Below, piece by piece: positions 6,111-9,311 of a DNA stretch of 9,311 nt. The stretch is from assembly GCA_027081495.1 (NCBI GenBank), contig JALWKJ010000235.1, forward strand, positions 1-9,311. Direction: 5' to 3'. The notes under the pieces were generated by a model that saw only the letters and a program-made list of their open reading frames with translations, was not told the origin of the DNA and made no database searches. The stretch comes from Campylobacterales bacterium. Lineage in GTDB: Bacteria; Campylobacterota; Campylobacteria; Campylobacterales; QNZT01. The position numbers were made by a program, and so were the translations under genes. The first letter of the stretch is position 1. Every line of letters starts with the position of its first letter.

Positions 6111-8065
6111 GATTTTTGAAATATCTATTTGGATCTTTAGTTTCGTTGGTTTTATTATTGGTCATAATAGGGCTATTCGCTTTTATGCATTTTTCAAAAG
6201 AGGTGAAACTAGATGCCGATAAATTGATAAATTATCATCCGGAGACGACAACGAGAATTTACGACAGAAACGGAGAATTAATAGCGAATATATTCAAGGA
6301 CAAACACAGGCTTTACGCGCCCTTTGAGGAGATTCCTCCACGACTCGTAGAGGCTCTTGTAGCTATAGAAGATACCGTATTTTTTGAGCACGAAGGCGTT
6401 AATTTCGAAGCGATACTAAGAGCTCTTTTAAAAGATATAAAAGCAAGAAAATTAAAAGAGGGCGCTAGTACCTTGACCCAACAGCTCGTAAAAAATACAC
6501 TTTTAACATCCGAAAAGAAGCTAAAAAGAAAAATTAACGAAGCTATTTTGGCGTTAAAGCTTGAAAACAAACTTACAAAAGAGGAGATTTTAGAGAGATA
6601 TTTAAACGAAATCTATTTCGGGCATAGATATTACGGCGTAAAAACCGCGGCTTTAGGGTATTTTAGAAAACCTCTTCATGATTTAAATTTGAAAGAGATC
6701 GCTATTTTGGTAGGGCTTCCGAAGGCTCCAAGCACTTATGATCCGACAAGGCATTACGATATCTCGTTAAGCAGGGCAAATACCGTTCTTGCAAGAATGA
6801 GAGAACTTGGATGGATAACGCAAAGCGAACTTGAGAAATATCAAGCTTTAAGACCGACGGTTTACGACGATTCGCTCACTCAAAACAGACTTCCTTATGT
6901 CGTAGATCAGGTTTTAAAAGAGCTTCAAAAAGAGTACCCGGATATAAAGACGGGCGGATATAAAATATATACGACTGTCGATACGACTCTTCAAAAAGTC
7001 GCCAAAGAGGCTCTTTTATTTGGATACGGTAAAATTCTTGAAAGGGCTGAAAATATAACCGATATTGATTATAGCGATCTAAACGGCGCAATGGTGGTGC
7101 TTGATAGCCATAGCGGAGAGGTTTTAGCGCTTGTTGGAGGAATCGATTATAAAAAAAGCTCATATAATCGTGCCGTTCAAAGTAAAAGACAGCCCGGATC
7201 TTCGTTTAAACCCTTTATCTATCAAATAGCGCTTGATAGCGGTTACTCTTTAAAGAGTAAATTGACCGACATATCGAGAACTTTCAAATATCAAGATAAA
7301 GATGAAGAAAAAGAGTGGCAGCCGAAAAATTATGAAAAAAACTTTGAAGGTCTCATTACGCTTCATGATGCGCTTGTTCACTCAAGAAATCTTGCAACGA
7401 TAAATCTTGTAAATACTTTAGGGCTAAATCTGGTTCATAGAAAAATAGAGAAGATGGGATTTAAAAAAGTTCCAAACGATCTCTCCATCTCTTTAGGAAC
7501 ATTCGGTATATCTCCGCTTGAGATGAGTTCTCAATTTACTATATTCTCAAACAACGGTAAAAAGCTAACACCGATACTCGTAAAGAGCGTTGTAAATCAA
7601 AAAGGCGAAGAGAAGATATATGAAGCGAAGCAAGAGGAGATAACTTCTGAAGATCAAGCGTTTTTGATGACGGCGATTTTAAGAGATGTTGTAAAAAGAG
7701 GAACGGGCAGAAAAGCGCGGGTAAAAGGAATAGAGCTTGCGGGGAAAACGGGTACGACAAACGAATATAAAGATGCTTGGTTTTGCGGATATTCTCCTTC
7801 GATTGAAGCCGTAGTATGGTACGGAAAAGACGATAACAAGCCGATGTATAAAGAGACGGGAGGAAAAGCCGCCGCTCCGGCGTTTGCGTATTTTTTTAAA
7901 GAGTATCTCTCTTTGCACCCGGAGACAAAAGTGAAATTTGATGTGCCCCAAGGCGTGAGAGTCGTCAAAACAAAAAAAGGTACGGATTACTTTACGAAAA
8001 TCTCAAAACCCCCTAAAGAGACGCAAACTTCTCCGCAGGAGGGAAGCGGAGAACTTTTGTTTTAA
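6107..8065 (+). CDS. pbpA: Class A penicillin-binding protein 1A (bifunctional transglycosylase/transpeptidase)
   Basis: This 652-residue protein polymerises and cross-links peptidoglycan from lipid II on the outer face of the inner membrane. It has a basic N-terminus and one anchor helix (about 6-28). The GT51 glycosyltransferase domain (about 50-225) contains EDTVFFEHEG with catalytic E88, GASTLTQQLVKN (119-130; the usual first two residues are GG), RKINEAILA (141-149) and ILERYLNEIYFG (161-172). The transpeptidase domain (about 320-600) has the three penicillin-binding motifs: SSFK with acylated S365 and K368, SRN (426-428), and KTGTT (547-551). A polar Pro/Thr/Ser-rich tail ends the protein. 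The TTG start overlaps the ABC ATPase stop (TTGA). It is the last gene of the run; no convincing terminator follows before the convergent fragment at 8071. Confidence 0.96.
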   Translation: MRFLKYLFGSLVSLVLLLVIIGLFAFMHFSKEVKLDADKLINYHPETTTRIYDRNGELIANIFKDKHRLYAPFEEIPPRLVEALVAIEDTVFFEHEGVNFEAILRALLKDIKARKLKEGASTLTQQLVKNTLLTSEKKLKRKINEAILALKLENKLTKEEILERYLNEIYFGHRYYGVKTAALGYFRKPLHDLNLKEIAILVGLPKAPSTYDPTRHYDISLSRANTVLARMRELGWITQSELEKYQALRPTVYDDSLTQNRLPYVVDQVLKELQKEYPDIKTGGYKIYTTVDTTLQKVAKEALLFGYGKILERAENITDIDYSDLNGAMVVLDSHSGEVLALVGGIDYKKSSYNRAVQSKRQPGSSFKPFIYQIALDSGYSLKSKLTDISRTFKYQDKDEEKEWQPKNYEKNFEGLITLHDALVHSRNLATINLVNTLGLNLVHRKIEKMGFKKVPNDLSISLGTFGISPLEMSSQFTIFSNNGKKLTPILVKSVVNQKGEEKIYEAKQEEITSEDQAFLMTAILRDVVKRGTGRKARVKGIELAGKTGTTNEYKDAWFCGYSPSIEAVVWYGKDDNKPMYKETGGKAAAPAFAYFFKEYLSLHPETKVKFDVPQGVRVVKTKKGTDYFTKISKPPKETQTSPQEGSGELLF

Positions 8066-8070
8066 TATCG

Positions 8071-8157
8071 TCAATATCCTATCGTAAAAAGCGGTGAAAA
8101 GTATTTTGAGGTGTCAAAGTTATAAACAAAACCGACTTTGGCATATCCATATTTTTC
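8071..8157 (-). pseudogene. C-terminal remnant of an outer-membrane beta-barrel protein, disrupted by the adjacent IS
   Basis: Reading the minus strand from about 8157 to a TGA at 8073-8071 gives about 28 residues: EKYGYAKVGFVYNFD, then TSKYFSP, then LFTIGY and stop. Alternating aromatic/aliphatic and small/polar residues form two short beta strands joined by a polar turn. The last strand has hydrophobic residues at the third and fifth positions from the end and a terminal Tyr, the signature that directs outer-membrane proteins to the BAM complex. There is no start codon: upstream, the frame runs into sequence resembling an IS end and then a stop at 8193-8191 inside the transposase gene. The natural reading is the 3' end of a gene convergent with the PBP gene, cut by the insertion sequence. 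The family cannot be named from so little sequence; chance is unlikely but possible. Confidence 0.6.
8112..8143. repeat. Imperfect inverted repeat, possible weak terminator
   Basis: TGTCAAAGT (8112-8120) and ACTTTGGCA (8135-8143) form a nine-pair stem with one G-U wobble and a 14-base loop on the plus strand, followed by a short T run at 8152-8156. It might end transcription from the PBP gene. It lies within the outer-membrane protein remnant, and the stem is AT-rich with a large loop, so it may simply be coding sequence. Confidence 0.25.
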
Positions 8158-9311
8158 CTGACTTCCGCGTTTGGACACACATTTTAGTTTTCAAATATTT
8201 CTAATATTTGCTTCTGTATATTAGATGGTGGTATTGGAATAATTTCATTGCCAATCTGAACAGCTAAAAAATGCTCGATGATTTTATGTAAAAGTTTTTG
8301 TGAAAACTTGAACGAGATATTTTTCAATTTTAACCGTCGCTCAAACTCCATATAAATTGCATACGCCACAAAGCTAACAAGTATATGCGCTTTTATTCTG
8401 TTTTCAAGTCTATGATAAATCGGTCTGATTCTCAGATCCGTTTTTGAAATCCTAAAAGCTCTCTCAACCGAATACTGATTCTGATAGTGTGCTATGACAT
8501 CTTCCGGCTTGAGTATAAAGTCGTTTGTCGCAAATCCTTTGATACCATCAAGCCTTGCATCCATTTGTACTTTATCAGAACTCAGTTTGTATCTGATTGT
8601 ACATTTATCATCGATATCAAGATATTTCGCATAATAAGAGAGCTTTAAATCTGATTTGGTAATATTTTTCTTATCAAGGGCGATGTTTATTTTTTCAAGT
8701 GCCTTTTCCCTTGTTCTTTTATCTTTTTTCGCTCTTTTGGAAGAGTAGGTTAAGATAAGTTTTTGTTTGATGGTAAGCTTTTGTTTTTTGCCACTATCGT
8801 CTTTATAGACTATCTCTTTTTCAATATCAAGTGTATGGATAACTCCATCATCTACAAAGGTTAGATTGGCTATTTTCTCTTTAAGTTCTTTATCGATATT
8901 TTTGATTTTATAGGCAAGGATATATTTATAGTTATTGTTTTCCAAATAAGCAATGTTTGCATTGTTTAGCATCCCCTTATCGGCTACAACAATTGGTTTG
9001 TTCTTTAGTTCAAACCTCGTTTGAAATTTTTGAAGTACATCAACCAGTGTGTGTCCTTCAAATTTATTGCCCTCATACACTTCAAAGCTAAGCGGATAAC
9101 CTTGCAGTGTCGTAAAAAGACCAAGTTGTATCTGAGGACGATTGAGTTTTCCCTCTTTGGAAAAACCAATCCTGCGCAGGTCATCTTCACTCTCACTCTC
9201 GAAGTGAAGTGTCGTTACATCGTAGAATGTTATTGTGATGGTGTTGTCCATTATCTTTTTGGTGTGGGTGAAGATGCACTCTTCTATTTTGCTTTTTATT
9301 GTGTTGCTATA
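8158..9311 (-). mobile_element. Insertion sequence of the IS4/IS1634 type (partial, continues past the window)
   Basis: The element is defined by its transposase gene, on the minus strand. The near end is placed at about 8158 because the outer-membrane protein frame still makes sense up to 8157. From there, CTGACTTCCGCG and the adjoining TTTGGACAC up to 8178 look unlike the remnant and fit a terminal repeat. The exact boundary is inference, since the matching terminal repeat and target duplication are outside the window. The 26 bases between 8158 and the transposase stop contain no other gene. Confidence 0.65.
8184..9311 (-). CDS. IS1634-like (IS4 superfamily) DDE transposase, N-terminus outside the window
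   Basis: The frame is open from the window edge (9311) to the TAA at 8186-8184, giving 375 residues. An ATG at 9251 is unlikely to be the start, because 20 in-frame codons precede it without a stop and the first catalytic segment follows within 11 residues, whereas IS1634 transposases are usually 450-570 long. Counting from that Met, DDE elements are visible: YDVTTLHFES with D11 (codon 9221-9219), VVADKGM with D91 (8981-8979), and YQNQYSVERAFRISK with E263 (8465-8463). The last matches the Y-x2-R-x3-E-x6-K spacing of the IS4 group, with Gln in place of Arg. The 171 residues between D91 and E263 fit the beta-strand insertion of this group. PQIQLGLFTTLQGYPL and YEGNKFEGHTL are also family-typical. 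The visible part looks intact, so the element may be active. Confidence 0.9.
   Translation of the reverse strand, partial: YSNTIKSKIEECIFTHTKKIMDNTITITFYDVTTLHFESESEDDLRRIGFSKEGKLNRPQIQLGLFTTLQGYPLSFEVYEGNKFEGHTLVDVLQKFQTRFELKNKPIVVADKGMLNNANIAYLENNNYKYILAYKIKNIDKELKEKIANLTFVDDGVIHTLDIEKEIVYKDDSGKKQKLTIKQKLILTYSSKRAKKDKRTREKALEKINIALDKKNITKSDLKLSYYAKYLDIDDKCTIRYKLSSDKVQMDARLDGIKGFATNDFILKPEDVIAHYQNQYSVERAFRISKTDLRIRPIYHRLENRIKAHILVSFVAYAIYMEFERRLKLKNISFKFSQKLLHKIIEHFLAVQIGNEIIPIPPSNIQKQILEIFEN

Noticed and set aside
366..8065. A novel multi-gene defence or biosynthetic system formed by the seven-gene run
   Set aside because: Six of the seven products belong to recognisable families (five of them well-known housekeeping enzymes) and the order resembles conserved Campylobacterota synteny; the packing fits a housekeeping operon rather than a dedicated system.
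8111..8178. GTGTC at 8111 and GACAC ending at 8178 as paired IS ends or a small mobile unit
   Set aside because: The match is only five bases before the alignment needs a gap, and 8111-8157 reads as an outer-membrane protein C-terminus, so the IS end is better placed at about 8158.
8184..9251. Transposase starting at the ATG at 9251 as a complete 355-residue protein
   Set aside because: The frame stays open upstream to the window edge and the first catalytic Asp would lie only 11 residues from that Met; the real start is outside the window.

Overview
The window looks like Campylobacterota (Epsilonproteobacteria) chromosome, most likely a free-living Sulfurimonas-like or related lineage. This is inferred from the AT-leaning base composition, many TTG/GTG starts, and a gene order linking alaS, maf, a BioF-like enzyme and a class A penicillin-binding protein. 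From memory, parts of that order also occur in Campylobacter jejuni (alaS-maf-pbpA) and Helicobacter pylori (bioF-pbp1A). The genus cannot be fixed from the sequence alone.

Layout: bases 1-308 hold the 3' end of murG. A short gap (309-365) carries a plausible sigma-70 promoter and a ribosome binding site. From 366 to 8065 there is a tightly packed seven-gene plus-strand run: alaS, a four-helix CopD-like membrane protein, speD, a Maf-family pyrophosphatase, a BioF-like PLP enzyme, an orphan ABC ATPase of the oligopeptide/nickel type, and a bifunctional class A PBP. Junctions are overlaps of 4-14 bases or gaps of 1-3 bases, so the genes are probably co-transcribed and translationally coupled. 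The products are housekeeping functions of different pathways (tRNA charging, polyamine synthesis, nucleotide surveillance, acyl/biotin-type condensation, peptidoglycan synthesis) rather than one pathway.

The right end is accessory. A minus-strand IS4/IS1634-type transposase (8184 to beyond the window edge) lies next to a minus-strand stretch (8071-8157) that still reads as the last ~29 codons of an outer-membrane beta-barrel protein, ending in an aromatic residue and a stop codon 5 bases from the PBP stop. The simplest reading is that an insertion sequence has landed in, and disrupted, a convergently oriented outer-membrane protein gene. I saw no CRISPR array, RNA gene or undescribed defence-type system. 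The disrupted gene, the orphan ATPase and the divergent Maf protein are the items most worth checking.
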